The notes: generated from the letters alone by a model not told the origin. A stretch of DNA of 48,152 nt from Acidobacteriota bacterium (GCA_003223555.1 QHVM01000085.1:44059-92210), one strand, 5' to 3'; shown: positions 14,724 to 24,627, counted from the stretch's first letter. Numbers and translations are program-made.

Positions 14724-15166
14724 GCGCGCCGGCCATTCCGGGCGTGGAGCGGGGCCCGGCCCCCATCAGCCTGCGCGCGCGTACGGGGCGCGCTCCGCTG
14801 GGTGCGATCCTGGCCGCCTGCGCGCTGGCCGCGACCACGCTCGTCAGCGTCCTCCACCTCGACCGCCTGCCCTTCAGCCTCTGTGTCTTCAAGGCCCTGA
14901 CCGGGTGGCCCTGCATGACCTGCGGAGCAACCCGTGCCCTCGGCCGCCTGGCCCACTTCGACGTCGCGGGCGCGCTGGCGATGAACCCGCTGGTCGCCGC
15001 CGGAGCGCTCGTCCTCGTGCCGTGGGCGGCGGCCGACCTCGCGCTCCTGCCGACCGGCCGCGCCGTTTCGCTGCAGCTCTCGCCGGCCGGGGCGCGCGTG
15101 GCGCGCGTCGCCGCCGTCGCGACGGTGCTCCTCAACTGGGCCTGGCTCGTCGCGATGGGGCGCTGA
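14720..15166 (+). CDS. DUF2752 membrane protein
   Basis: A 148-residue membrane protein with the DUF2752 core: FSLCVFKALTGWPCMTCGAT followed by RALGRLAHFDVAGALAMNP. The CxxCGxTRA...NP arrangement defines this family of unknown function. Hydrophobic helices lie near ILAACALAATTLVSVLHL, LVAAGALVLVPWAAADLALL and VARVAAVATVLLNWAWLVA. GTG 14720 overlaps the preceding stop (GTGA). An intact gene directly behind a frameshifted one implies that translation coupling is broken if the frameshift is real. Confidence 0.85.
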   Translation: MSAPAIPGVERGPAPISLRARTGRAPLGAILAACALAATTLVSVLHLDRLPFSLCVFKALTGWPCMTCGATRALGRLAHFDVAGALAMNPLVAAGALVLVPWAAADLALLPTGRAVSLQLSPAGARVARVAAVATVLLNWAWLVAMGR

Positions 15167-15222
15167 GGCGTCTTCGTCTCTCGCTCCGCGCAAGCTGCTC
15201 ACGCCCGCCGGGCGCCCCCGCT

Positions 15223-15228
15223 TATACT
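15223..15228 (+). promoter_or_regulatory. -10 box seven bases before the GT2 start codon
   Basis: TATACT in CTTATACTCGG; the GTG start at 15236 follows after CGGCCGG (7 nt), so transcription would begin at the GTG itself. No good -35 is visible, and this is weaker than the promoter at 13970. Confidence 0.45.
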
Positions 15229-15235
15229 CGGCCGG

Positions 15236-16228
15236 GTGAGCCTGCTGTCGCCCCGGATCTCGGTGGTGATCCCCCTCTACAACGAGGCCGACAACCTGGC
15301 CGACCTCCACCGGGAGCTGACCGCGAGCCTGCAGGGCCTCGGCCAGCCCTACGAGGTCCTGCTGGTGGACGACGGCTCGCGGGACGGCTCGCTGGAGCGG
15401 CTGCTCGCCATCGAGGCCGCCGACCCGCGGGTGCGGGTGCTGCGCCTGCGCCGGAACTTCGGCCAGACCGCCGCCTTCTCGGCCGGCTTCGACCACGTGC
15501 GGGGCGAGATCGTGATCACCTCCGACGGCGACCTCCAGAACGATCCAGCCGACATCCCGAAGCTGGTGGCCAAGCTCGACGAGGGCTACGACATGGTCTG
15601 CGGGTGGCGGAAGGAGCGCCGCGACCCTTTCTCCCGGCGCCTGCCGTCCTGGTTCGCCAACCGGATCATCTCCGCCGCGACCGGCGTCCACCTGCACGAC
15701 TACGGCTGCTCGTTGAAGGCCATCCGGTCCGAGGTGGTGAAGGGCCTTCGCCTGTACGGGGAGATGCACCGCTTCATCCCCGCCGTCGCGTCGTGGATGG
15801 GCGTCACGCTGGCCGAGGTCCCGGTCAACCACCGGCCGCGCACCCGCGGGCGCAGCAAGTACGGCCTCGGGCGGACGGTGCGGGTGATGCTCGACCTGTT
15901 CACGGTGAAGTTCCTCCTCGCCTACGGGACGCGGCCGGCCCACCTCTTCGGCCTGTGGGGGCTCGCTTCGGGCGGTCTCGGCTTCCTGATCCTCGCCTAC
16001 CTCGCCTACATCCGGCTCTTCGAGGACACGGCCATCGCCGGCCGGCCCCTGCTGCTGCTCGGCGCGTTGCTCTTCCTCACCGGACTGTTCATGGTGGGCC
16101 TGGGGCTGGTAGCGGAGATGCTCGTGCGCATCTACCACGAGAGCCAGGGCAAGCCGACCTACGTCGTGAGGGAGCTGACGCCCCCCGCGGCGGCGCGGGA
16201 GCGGGAGCGGGCGCGCCCCGTCCGTTGA
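15236..16228 (+). CDS. Family 2 glycosyltransferase, polyprenyl-phosphate sugar transferase type
   Basis: Likely transfers a sugar from a nucleotide donor to undecaprenyl (polyprenyl) phosphate at the inner membrane, as in the DPM1/ArnC/GtrB group. The 330 residues start RISVVIPLYNEADNLADLH, with the donor-binding LLVDDGSRDGSLE, the acidic ITSDGDLQNDPADIPKLV, and HDYGCSLKAIRSEVVK. RPRTRGRSKYGLGRTVRVML is characteristic of the polyprenyl-linked subgroup. Two C-terminal membrane helices (about 235-258 and 270-298) end in an Arg-rich tail. GTG 15236 is the only start fitting the conserved N-terminus. The next gene overlaps by TTGA. Confidence 0.9.
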   Translation: MSLLSPRISVVIPLYNEADNLADLHRELTASLQGLGQPYEVLLVDDGSRDGSLERLLAIEAADPRVRVLRLRRNFGQTAAFSAGFDHVRGEIVITSDGDLQNDPADIPKLVAKLDEGYDMVCGWRKERRDPFSRRLPSWFANRIISAATGVHLHDYGCSLKAIRSEVVKGLRLYGEMHRFIPAVASWMGVTLAEVPVNHRPRTRGRSKYGLGRTVRVMLDLFTVKFLLAYGTRPAHLFGLWGLASGGLGFLILAYLAYIRLFEDTAIAGRPLLLLGALLFLTGLFMVGLGLVAEMLVRIYHESQGKPTYVVRELTPPAAARERERARPVR

Positions 16229-17421
16229 CCCGGGTCCTGTTCCTCAGCGAGTCCTTCCACCCGGTCCTGGGAGGAGGGGAAGGCCACACCCGCGAGCTGT
16301 CCCGCCGGCTGGCGGCCCGCGGAATGCCGGCGACCGTGATCACGCGCCGCATCGACTCCGGGTGGCCGGCGGAAGAGACGCTCGACGGCGTTCGGGTGTT
16401 GCGGGTGGCGCCCTCCGGCCGGGGCCGCGCGGGCAAGTACGCGATGGTGGGTCCGGCCGTGGCCGCGCTCCACGCCCAGCGCCGCGCCTTCGACGTACTG
16501 GTCGTGCGGGGCACCCGCGTCCTCGGCCTGCCGGGCCTGGCCGCCGGCCGTGCCCTCGGCAAGGCGGTCGTCCTGCAGCCGGAGCTGAACGGCGAGATGT
16601 CGGGCGAGGTCTACACCTGGGGCACGCCGCTGCACGTTCCCGCGGTGCGCCGGGTGGTCGAGGCGGCGGTGGCCGGCCGCAACTTCTTCCTGCGCGACGC
16701 CGACGCGTTCGTGGCCATGTCGCGGGCGATCGCCGCCGAGTTCCGGCGGGCCGGGGTCGGCCCCGAGAGGATCGCCTTGATGCCGCACGGTGTCGACACC
16801 GCGCGCTTCCGTCCCGCGTCGGCCCCCGAGCGCCGGGGGTCGCGCACGCGCCTGGGCCTCGCCGAGGGGGCCATGGTCGTGACCTATACCGGACGCCTGC
16901 TGCGGGGCAAGGGGCTGGAAACGCTGATCGAGGCCTTCGGCGTGGTGGCGGCCGGGGAGCCGCGCGCCCACCTGATGATCGTCGGCTCGGGAGAGGGACA
17001 GACGCTCTCGATCGAGACGGCGCTCCGGGAGTCGGTGCGGAGCCGGGGTCTGGAGGGCCGGGTCGTCTTCACGGGCCGGGTGCAGGCGGTGGAGGAGTAC
17101 CTCTGGGCTTCGGACGTCTTCGCGTTCCCGTCGGTGTTCGAGAGCCTCGGGATCTCGCTCGTCGAGGCCGGCGCATGCGGCGTGCCGGCGGTCGGCGCGC
17201 GCACGGGAGGGATCGTGGACGTGATCGAGGACGGCGGCTCGGGGCTGCTCTTTGCCCCCGGCGACGCGACCGGTCTTGCGGCGGCCCTGGGGTCCCTCCT
17301 CGCCGACCCGGGCCGCCGGGAACGGATGGGCGCCCGCGCGCGCGAGATCGTGCGCGAGCGCTTCGACCTGGACGACAGCGTGTCCCGCTACGCGGCGCTG
17401 TTTCGGGAGCTGCGCGGATGA
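16225..17421 (+). CDS. Family 4 glycosyltransferase (GT-B)
   Basis: Retaining GT-B enzyme of 398 residues, probably building a cell-surface glycan. The N-terminal Rossmann half has VLFLSESFHPVLGGGEGHT, with the Gly-rich acceptor-side loop. The C-terminal half holds MPHGVDTARFRP, VVTYTGRLLRGKGLETLIEA and VGSGEGQ, with the EX7E donor site in FPSVFESLGISLVEAGACG. The start is TTG 16225, overlapping the previous TGA as TTGA; no ATG is available upstream of the conserved LFLSESFHP. The 3' end overlaps the epimerase gene by ATGA, so GT2, GT4, SDR and the following membrane protein form one translationally coupled operon. Confidence 0.9.
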   Translation: MTRVLFLSESFHPVLGGGEGHTRELSRRLAARGMPATVITRRIDSGWPAEETLDGVRVLRVAPSGRGRAGKYAMVGPAVAALHAQRRAFDVLVVRGTRVLGLPGLAAGRALGKAVVLQPELNGEMSGEVYTWGTPLHVPAVRRVVEAAVAGRNFFLRDADAFVAMSRAIAAEFRRAGVGPERIALMPHGVDTARFRPASAPERRGSRTRLGLAEGAMVVTYTGRLLRGKGLETLIEAFGVVAAGEPRAHLMIVGSGEGQTLSIETALRESVRSRGLEGRVVFTGRVQAVEEYLWASDVFAFPSVFESLGISLVEAGACGVPAVGARTGGIVDVIEDGGSGLLFAPGDATGLAAALGSLLADPGRRERMGARAREIVRERFDLDDSVSRYAALFRELRG

Positions 17422-18395
17422 AGGTCGCGCTCACCGGGGCGACCGGATACACGGGCGGCCGGCTGCTCGCCGTGTTCGTCGGCCGGGGCGATACCGTGCG
17501 CGCCCTCACCCGTCCTTCGTCCGAGCGCGCACCCCATCCGCCCTCGCTCACGTGGATCGAGGGCGACCTCGGCGACGAGGCGGCCCTCGGCCGCCTCGTC
17601 GAGGGGATGGACGCCGTCGTGCACGTGGCGGCCGTGTACCGCACCGCCGGACATCCCGACGCGTACTACCGCGCGGTCAACGTGGAAGGCACGGCGCGGC
17701 TGCTCGAAGCGGCCGCCCGGACGGGCGCGCGCCGCTTCGTCCACACCTCCACGGTCGGCGTTCACGGCGACGTGGAGCATCCCCCGGCCGACGAGAGCGC
17801 GCCGCTCGCGCCGGGCGACATCTACCAGGCCACCAAGGCCGAGGCGGAGACGCTTGCCCTCGACTTCCACCGCCGGCGCGGCCTGCCCGTGACCGTCATC
17901 CGCCCGGGCGCGATCTACGGGCCCGGCGAGACCCGGCTCCTCAAGCTCTTTCGCGCGATCGCCCGCGGCCGTTACGCGCTGGTGGGCTCGGGGCGCGCCT
18001 GCTACCACCCGGTGTACATCGACGATCTCGTGGAAGGGTACCTGCTCGCCCTCGAGCGGCCGGAGGCGGTTGGCGAGGCCTTCATCATCGCCGGGCCGCG
18101 CTATATCAGCCAGCAGGAGCTGGCGGAGACGATCGCCCGGGCCACCGGCGGCCGGATCCTGCCCTTCCACGTCCCGGTGACTCCCGTGCGCTGGCTGGCC
18201 GCGCTGTGCGAGTCGGTCTGTGTGCCGCTGGGGCTGGAGCCGCCGCTTCACCGCCGGCGGGTCGACTTCTGGACGAAGAGCCGGGCCTTCTCGATCGAGA
18301 AGGCCCGGCGCCGGCTCGGTTACGAGCCCAACGTCGACCTCGAGACCGGCGTCGCGCGGACGGTGGCCTGGTATCGGCAAGCGGGCTGGCTGTGA
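17418..18395 (+). CDS. NAD(P)-dependent epimerase/dehydratase (extended SDR)
   Basis: A 325-residue extended short-chain dehydrogenase. Nucleotide-binding VALTGATGYTGGRLLA, the GDLGDEAALGRLVEGMDAVV segment, VNVEGTARLLEAA, the Ser of FVHTSTVGVHG, and the catalytic YQATK (YxxxK) are all present, followed by VIRPGAIYGPGE. The C-terminal half, with YHPVYIDDLVEGYLLALERP, resembles dihydroflavonol-reductase / HpnA-type sequences as much as sugar epimerases. The substrate is therefore open: a nucleotide sugar is suggested by glycosyltransferase neighbours, an isoprenoid or sterol-like substrate is possible. ATG 17418 overlaps the preceding stop. Confidence 0.88.
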   Translation: MKVALTGATGYTGGRLLAVFVGRGDTVRALTRPSSERAPHPPSLTWIEGDLGDEAALGRLVEGMDAVVHVAAVYRTAGHPDAYYRAVNVEGTARLLEAAARTGARRFVHTSTVGVHGDVEHPPADESAPLAPGDIYQATKAEAETLALDFHRRRGLPVTVIRPGAIYGPGETRLLKLFRAIARGRYALVGSGRACYHPVYIDDLVEGYLLALERPEAVGEAFIIAGPRYISQQELAETIARATGGRILPFHVPVTPVRWLAALCESVCVPLGLEPPLHRRRVDFWTKSRAFSIEKARRRLGYEPNVDLETGVARTVAWYRQAGWL

Positions 18396-20201
18396 GCGAG
18401 CGGTCCGCCCGCGGCGTGCTGCTGGCCGTCTGCGCCGCCCTGGTGGCGGCGGCCGGCGCGGCGCGCATCCCGCAGTTCTGGGCGGACGGAGCCACGTACC
18501 ATGCGATGGCCTGGAGCCTGGCCGAGGACGGCGACTTTCGCTACGAGGCGCGCGACATCTATCGCGTGCGGCGCGAGCTGCCGTCGGGACCGCAGGGGAT
18601 CTTCCTCAAGCGGTCGAGCGGCGGGCTCACGGTGGACCGGCAGGCCGGCTTCCCATGGCTTCGCCGGGTGGGGGAGAAAGAGCCGCGCATCTACTACGCC
18701 AAGGCGTTCCTCTACCCGCTGGCGGCCGCGCCACTGGTGAGGGGCTTCGGCACCCGGGGCCTGCTCCTCACCAACGCGCTCTGCCTGGTCCTGGCGGTCG
18801 TCCTCGCCTACGCGGAGCTGCGCCGGCAGGCCCCGCCCGGCCCGGCGGTCGCGGCCGCTCTGCTGCTCTTCCTCGGCACGGTGGCTCCGCTCTATCTCAT
18901 CTGGCCCCAGCCGGAGCTGTTCAACATCGCCCTCGTCATGGCCGGCCTGGTGGCCTGGCGCCGCGAACGGCCGCTGCTGGCCGCCGTTCTCATCGCCCTC
19001 GCCGCCTACTCCAAGCCGTACAACGTCCTGCTCGCCCTGCCTCTCGGCCTGGAGCCGCTCCTGCCTGGCCGCCACCCGCGCATAGCGAAGGGCCTGGCCG
19101 CTTCCGCTCTCCGCGGTGGCGTCCTGGCCGGGACGGTGCTGCTCCTCTTCGGCCTCAACAAGGCGGTCACGGGGGAGATGAACTACCAGGGCGGCGAGCG
19201 CAAGACGTTCTACGGCACGTTCCCGTTCGAGGCCCAGGGGGTGACCTTCGGCAACAGCGGCATCTGGGCCACCACCAACGAACTGGGCGCGCGGGTGGAA
19301 CAGGCCGACGGCGCCGGCATGCCCGCGCCGGCCCCCCGCGGCGCCGCCCCGCCCCGCTCCGGGGCCGAGATGCGCGCGTCGTTCCTGCGCAGCCTCGGCT
19401 ACTTCTGGGTGGGCCGCTACGCGGGCGTGCTGCTCTATTTCTTCCCCGCCTTCGCGGCCCTGGCCCTCTTCCTCGTCGTCGGACCGCGCACCCGGGCGGG
19501 CTGGCTCGCGGTGGCCGCCCTTGGCCTCTCCTACCTCTTTTATGTATGGGCCATCCCCGACAACTGGTACGGTGGCGGGGGCACGGTCGGGAACCGCTAT
19601 TTCCTGAACCTGCTGCCGCTGGCGATCTTCTTCATCCCTCGGGGGGGCGAGTGGGCACGCGACGGGCTGGCCGTTCCGACTGTTCCCGGCCGAGCTGACG
19701 ATGCTCAACGACCTCTCGGCGTTCACCGACCCCTGGCGGAAGAAGCGGCCGGTGGGGGACACCGAAGGCGATCCGCACCGCAACTGGCCGGCCGACCCGC
19801 AGTCCTACTACGTCTATTCCCTCGACGACGGCACGTTCGGCCGCGAGCAACGCGAGGGCGTGCCGGGCTTCTGGCTGCGCGGCGGAGCCAACGCGGAGGT
19901 GATCCTGCGCGCGCTCGAGCCGGTCCGGAGGATGAAGCTCATCGTGACCGGCGGACGGGCCGGAGACGAGGTGATGGTCTCGGTGGGCGGCCAGACCCGG
20001 ACGCTTCGGGTCGGGCCGGGGGAATCGGCACTGGCGGAGTTCGAGCCCGGCCCCGGCTTCCAGTGGTACGACACCTTCCTCCACGTCCTCCGCTTGCAGT
20101 CCAGCCGCGGAGCCGCATTACCGGGCGGCGACCGAGGCGTGGGGGCGTTCGTCCACATCGACCTCGAGGTGAACCGGCGTCACCAAGCTGGGGGGCGCTA
20201 G
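18392..20201 (+). pseudogene. Multi-pass GT-C-like membrane protein, interrupted by a frameshift
   Basis: GTG 18392 overlaps the previous stop (GTGA). The first part, about 415 residues, is a polytopic protein: an N-terminal helix, DGATYHAMAWSLAEDGDFRY (a lumenal loop with acidic residues as in GT-C enzymes), then helices around LLLTNALCLVLAVVLAYA, AAVLIALAAYSKPYNVLLAL and YAGVLLYFFPAFAALALFLV. After NRYFLNLLPLAIFFIPRGG (about 19640, at a seven-G run) the frame breaks. A soluble C-terminal domain continues in a different frame (LTMLNDLSAFTDPWRKKRP to the TAG at 20199-20201). Several helices expected between the two halves seem missing, so loss of DNA plus frameshift is likelier than one indel. 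Probable role: glycan assembly on the periplasmic side. Confidence 0.7.
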
Positions 20202-20216
20202 CGGCGCGCCCCCCAG
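20188..20216. terminator. GC-rich hairpin between convergent genes
   Basis: Perfect 11-bp stem CTGGGGGGCGC / GCGCCCCCCAG with a seven-base loop that contains the stop codon of the plus-strand gene. It lies between two converging genes, where a bidirectional terminator would be useful. There is no U-run on either side, so termination would not be of the classical intrinsic type. Confidence 0.5.
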
Positions 20217-20240
20217 ACCTAGCACCCCCGGCTTCAGTGG

Positions 20241-22395
20241 TCAAAACCGGTGTATGTAAGAAGCCTTGAAGAAGAAGCCGCGGTTCGTGGTGGTGTAGGA
20301 GCCCACGCCGGGCAGCCACTGGGTCCCGTCCCACTGCTGTCTCTCGATGAGCGAGCCGTACCCGGCGTAGGCCACCGTTCCGGGCCGCAGCTCCCACGAG
20401 GCCAGGAAGTCGGTGAGGATCCGGTGGCGCGAGCTCTCGTACTGGACGATGCCGCGCAGCGAGAAGCGCCGGTCGACCTGGAGTGTCGTCTTCGTGTTGA
20501 GCACGTCGACGGTGTACACCCGCGCGCCGCCGGAGAGCCGGTCGAAGGTCACGCGGTTGTAGGACACCGACTCGTTGAAGCGCGCGGTCGGCTGGAGGGT
20601 GAGCTGGGCGTAGAGGCTGTGCTGCCGGCCGAGGTAGGGATCGACCGGATCGTAGAAGATCGAGCGGCCGAACATGTACTGGCCGAAGATGTTGAGCCAG
20701 CGCGTGAACTGCGCCTGGCCGAACGCGCGGGTGTTGCTGACGCGGAACGTGCGAGAGATCCACGGCTCCTGCCCGAAGATCGTGTCGAGGCGGAAGAAGC
20801 CCTGCCGCGTGAAGTGCATGCGGATGCCGGGGACCACGATCCAGGGGAGCCCATCCTGGATGCGGTCCTTGCCGTACTGGGCGAAGACGAAGGGCACGAA
20901 GCGCTTGAACCACGGATGCTTCTTGGCGTCCGGATAGAAGCTGGGCGCCAGGAACGTCCAGCCCTGGGTGATGCCCACCTGGTTCAGGAATGCGGTGTCC
21001 ATCTGGAAGCCGCGGTCGTAGTGCTGGAGCTGGGTGTAGAAGGCGAGTCGCTTCGACTCGTAGCCGTAGAAGAGCTGTCCGCCGACGCCGTCGCTGTCCT
21101 CCTTGCCGTCCGGCGAGCGCGTCGTGGTGGCGAGGAAGGTGGCGCTCGCCCCGTGCGCGCCCTTCTTGATCGAGACGTCGGTCCCGAACACCCGGTTGTG
21201 GCCCGCTCCGAACTGGGTGTCGGTGAAGATCGCGCCGGCGTAGCTCGACCGGCCGAGGCTGTACTGGGCGCGGCCGATGAGGAAGTCCTTCCGGTCGCCG
21301 AGGAACGGGTTGGCCTCGCCGTCGAGCGGGCGGCCGGGCGCGTCGTCGCCCGCGGCGAGCATCGCGAAGCTCAGCTTGCCCGCCGTCCCGGTCGCCTTCC
21401 CGCCCCAGAACGGGTCGACGATCCGGCGAGTGTGGACGGCGGTGCGCATGATGGCGTCGCCGCCCACGCCCGCCAGCTCGAAGATGCCGAGCCCCTCCAT
21501 GAAGAACGGCCGCTTCTCGGAGAAGAACAGCGGATAGCGCTGGTTGACCTCCACCTGGAACGCATCGCTCTCGACCTGGCTGAAGTCGGGGTTCAGCGTC
21601 GCCTCGACCGTGGCCGACGACGTGATGCCGTACTTGGCCGACAGGCCCGCGTCGGGTTTCGAGTCCGCGGGCCCGAACGCGCCGGGGCTGGCGCGCACCT
21701 CGCGGCGCGAGTAGGTCAGGCTGGGAATGACCTCCAGGGTCAGCGGCTGCTTGAGGTCGTGCAGGGCCATCACTGCGTGGGAGTCGATGAAGCTGCGCCC
21801 GGCCGGGACCGCCGGCCACGAGGCCGAGATGCCCAGCCGGCTCACCCGGCGCCAGAAGAGGATCCCCATCCGCACTTCCGACCCGCTCCTGAACCTGATC
21901 GTCGTCAGGGGCATGCGCAGCTCGACGTCGTAGCCGTGTTCGGTGCGGCGCCCGGCGCAGGACGTCGCCCTGCACTCCCAGCGGGTTGACGAACAGGTCG
22001 TACGAGCTCTGGCCGTTGCCCACCGAGTCGAGACTGAGGCCGACCCAGTCGTCGTTCCACATGTCGTCCCGCCGGCTGAGGCTGCCCCGGATCTTCGCCG
22101 GCTCGGGGTCCAGGCAGCGGAAGGCGAAGTAGAGGTTGCGGTCGTCGTACGCGGCGTGGACCTCGGTCTGCTGGGCGAGCTTCTCCCCGTTGAGCGGGTT
22201 GTAGGTGAGCCAGCCGGAGATGGCCAGGACCGCCGTTTGCCACGCCTCGCCGTCGAGCCGGCCGTCGATGATCGGGGGCTTGGCCACGCGCACCAGCTCG
22301 ATCCGGGGCCGGTCCTCGGCCGGGGCTGGCCGAGCCCCGAGGGCGACCGCGAGGGGCGCAATCACGAGGGCAGACGACAAGCGGCGGAAGGCCAT
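20241..22395 (-). pseudogene. DUF5916 outer-membrane protein with N-terminal carbohydrate-binding-like domain, frameshifted
   Basis: Starts at ATG 22395 with a signal peptide (MAFRRLSSALVIAPLAVAL, cleavage near ARPAPA-E). Then a CBM9-like domain: PPIIDGRLDGEAWQTA, HAAYDDRNLYFAFRCLDPEP, DDWVGLSLDSVGNGQ and FVNPLGVQGDVL. At about 21950 the frame changes; the rest (TEHGYDVELRMPLTTIRF onwards) is the DUF5916 beta-barrel region with EKRPFFMEGLGIFEL and a C-terminal FFFKASYIHRF ending in aromatic Phe, as barrel proteins do. Homologues carry roughly 20 residues, including a WDSAGR-like segment, between GDVL and GYDVE, which are missing. Ignoring the break, the protein would be about 720 residues, normal for the family. 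Function unknown, possibly glycan handling at the outer membrane. Confidence 0.8.
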
Positions 22396-22481
22396 TGTCT
22401 CTTGAGACGCTCCTCTCGCGGCTTTGGTTCACAAAAGAGGGCGCTCAATATCTTGAATCGCGGCGAGGCGCCCGTCGGCCT

Positions 22482-23969
22482 CTACGCGAGCTGGCCGGGA
22501 TCGGCCGCGACCCCCTGCAGCAGGCTCCGCGCCAGGTCGCGCTCCTTGGGGTCCCACACGCCGAGCGCCACGGTAGCGCCGCCGAAGGCGGCGCAGGCGA
22601 GCAGCGACGAGCCGACGAGCCCCAGGCCTCGGCTGGCCCAGAGGACGCCGCCGAAGACCGTCGCCGCCAGCGCCGGCCGGCCCGCCACCGAGAGCCATGA
22701 GATCGCGTGGCCGAAGAGCCGGAGCGCCGCCGCCGTGGCGGTGAAATACACCATTTCGGTGACGAGCGTCGCCCAGGCCGCGCCTCGGAACCCCAGGCCC
22801 GGGATCCAGAGCAGGTTGAGCGCGACGTTCAGGACCAGGCACACCGTCGAGACGACCACGATGGTGCGCCAGCGGTCGATGCAGGCCAGCGTCGTCTCCC
22901 CGAAGTTGGACAGGAACATGAAGGCCGCGGCGGGAATGAGGATGCGGGCGGCGGCGACGCTGGGGCGGTAGCTCGGTCCGAAGACGAAGAGCACGAAGGG
23001 CTCGGCGGCGATCACGCCGAAGGCCGCGATGGGCAGCCCGGTGAGCAGCAGGTACTTCGCGCCGCGGCGATACAGGGCGGTGACACCCCCGGGGGAACGT
23101 GGGTGGAGCGCGGCCATGGTCGGGATGAGCGCATAGCCGAAGATGCGCGGCACCAGGGTCAATCCCTCGAGCACGAGCACCGGCGCGCGGTACCAGCCGA
23201 CCTCCTCCGCGCTCCTCATCCGCTCCAGCATCACCGCGTCGACCTGGAAGAACATGGTGATCATCGCCCCCGCGTAGGCGAAGGGCAGGCCCTTGCGGAA
23301 CAGGTCCCACCACACCGCCGGGTCGAAGGCGGGGCGCAGCGCCAGCACGCGGCGATGGACCCACCAGAGCAGGGCGGCGGTGTCCAGCGCCCGGACGCCG
23401 GCGAAGACGAGGACGAAGCCGACCACGCCGCCGCCGGCGAGGAGGCTGGCCGTGGCCAGGCCGAGGAGCGCTCCGCGCTCCAGCAGCAGCGACACGGCCT
23501 CCGCCCCGAAGCGCTGGTGGCTCTTGAGGAGCCAGCGCAGGGTCGACTTGAGGGACTTCAGCACCAGGTCGAAGGCGAGGACCAGCACCGCCGTCCACAG
23601 CACCCCGCCGTAGCGGGCCCGGCCGATGCCGAGGCACAGCGCCAGGGTCAGGACGGAGAGGACGGCCTGGAAGCCGAGGAGGTTGCCGGCGAGGCCCGAA
23701 GCCCGGGAGCGTTCCCGGCTGATGGCGAGCGTCGAGGCATACGACATCCCGAAGTCGGGCAGGATGCGGAACAGGCTGACGAAGGCGTAGGCCACGCTGT
23801 ACACGCCGAAGGCGGTGGGGGCGAGGGTGCGCGCGGCGAGGAAGCCGAGGAGGAACAGCAGCGCGTTGCTGCCTTCGCCCACCGCGGAGAACACCGTGTT
23901 GCGGGCGAGGCCGCGGGACGTCGGCGAGGTGTCGGGAGGGGGCGATCCGGAGGCCGGCGGCCCGCTCAG
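22482..23969 (-). CDS. Wzx-like polysaccharide flippase (MOP superfamily)
   Basis: A 495-residue polytopic protein with the MATE/Wzx layout of about 12-14 helices. LARNTVFSAVGEGSNALLFL is the family's opening helix, followed by FGVYSVAYAFVSLFRILPDF. Mid-protein AYAGAMITMFFQVDAVMLERM and the later GFRGAAWATLVTEMVYF are typical. It probably flips an undecaprenyl-linked oligosaccharide for the surrounding glycan cluster. No ATG, GTG or TTG precedes the first helix in this frame without running into the upstream gene; the best start is CTG 23969, which overlaps the upstream TGA as CTGA and sits eight bases after AAGGAG. Residues 2-21 would be a Pro/Ser-rich cytoplasmic tail. Confidence 0.88.
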   Translation of the reverse strand: MSGPPASGSPPPDTSPTSRGLARNTVFSAVGEGSNALLFLLGFLAARTLAPTAFGVYSVAYAFVSLFRILPDFGMSYASTLAISRERSRASGLAGNLLGFQAVLSVLTLALCLGIGRARYGGVLWTAVLVLAFDLVLKSLKSTLRWLLKSHQRFGAEAVSLLLERGALLGLATASLLAGGGVVGFVLVFAGVRALDTAALLWWVHRRVLALRPAFDPAVWWDLFRKGLPFAYAGAMITMFFQVDAVMLERMRSAEEVGWYRAPVLVLEGLTLVPRIFGYALIPTMAALHPRSPGGVTALYRRGAKYLLLTGLPIAAFGVIAAEPFVLFVFGPSYRPSVAAARILIPAAAFMFLSNFGETTLACIDRWRTIVVVSTVCLVLNVALNLLWIPGLGFRGAAWATLVTEMVYFTATAAALRLFGHAISWLSVAGRPALAATVFGGVLWASRGLGLVGSSLLACAAFGGATVALGVWDPKERDLARSLLQGVAADPGQLA

Positions 23970-24571
23970 CTCCCCTGCTCCTTGCGCAGCAGCGCGTCCA
24001 GGCCGCGGCTGATCTTGAGACAGCGCTCGGGCGCATCGGCGTCCAGCAGCTTCTGGCGGGCGGTGGCCGTGATGGGAAGGTGCTGGCAGGCCAGGTTCAC
24101 CCAGGACATGGGCTCCTTCGAGCGCCGCTGCTGGTCGAGGAAGGAGCGCAGGTCGGCATGGGCGTGCAGGTACCGGGCGAGCGCCTCGACCGCGGAGCCC
24201 CAGTCGTCGCCGGGATCGCCCTCCGGCAGCAGCTCGGCCTCGGCCACCCAGACGTCGATGCCGACCATCGTGACGACGCGGGCCCGGCGCTGGCCGTCCA
24301 GCTCGACCCGGTGGCCGCCGTCGGAGAGCGAAAGGTCCTCGGCGAGCTGGGCGATGGTGCCGACGGGATGGGTCTCGCGCCCGGCCTCGTCCTTGGCGCA
24401 GACGGCCAGGAGCCGCCCCCCCGTCCGCTGGGCGACCTCCACCGCTTTGAGGGCGGGAGCGGCGGCGGTGACGAGGGTGAGCGACGCCCCGGGGAAGAGG
24501 CACATCTCGCGCAACGGCAGCACTGGAAGGAGGAGGTTGCCCGAGGCGTCGCCGGGCTCCGTGGTGGCCAA
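23966..24571 (-). CDS. Stand-alone Lon N-terminal (LON/PUA-like) domain protein
   Basis: A 201-residue protein with only the Lon substrate-recognition domain and no ATPase or protease part. LLLPVLPLREMCLFPGASLT is the domain start, then GRLLAVCAKDEAG, VGTIAQLAEDLSLSDGGHRV, and a helical C-terminus with LACQHLPITATARQKLLDAD. Such orphan LON-domain proteins are common; their role is unknown. TTG 24571 is chosen because AAGGAGG lies just upstream; a GTG six codons earlier is possible. The flippase start overlaps its stop. Its position inside a polysaccharide cluster is probably positional only. Confidence 0.82.
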   Translation of the reverse strand: MATTEPGDASGNLLLPVLPLREMCLFPGASLTLVTAAAPALKAVEVAQRTGGRLLAVCAKDEAGRETHPVGTIAQLAEDLSLSDGGHRVELDGQRRARVVTMVGIDVWVAEAELLPEGDPGDDWGSAVEALARYLHAHADLRSFLDQQRRSKEPMSWVNLACQHLPITATARQKLLDADAPERCLKISRGLDALLRKEQGS

Positions 24572-24627
24572 TCCCGCCTCCTTCACCGGCGCGGCCGCTC
24601 TGAGCCGCGGCGGCTGCCGGCATGGTA

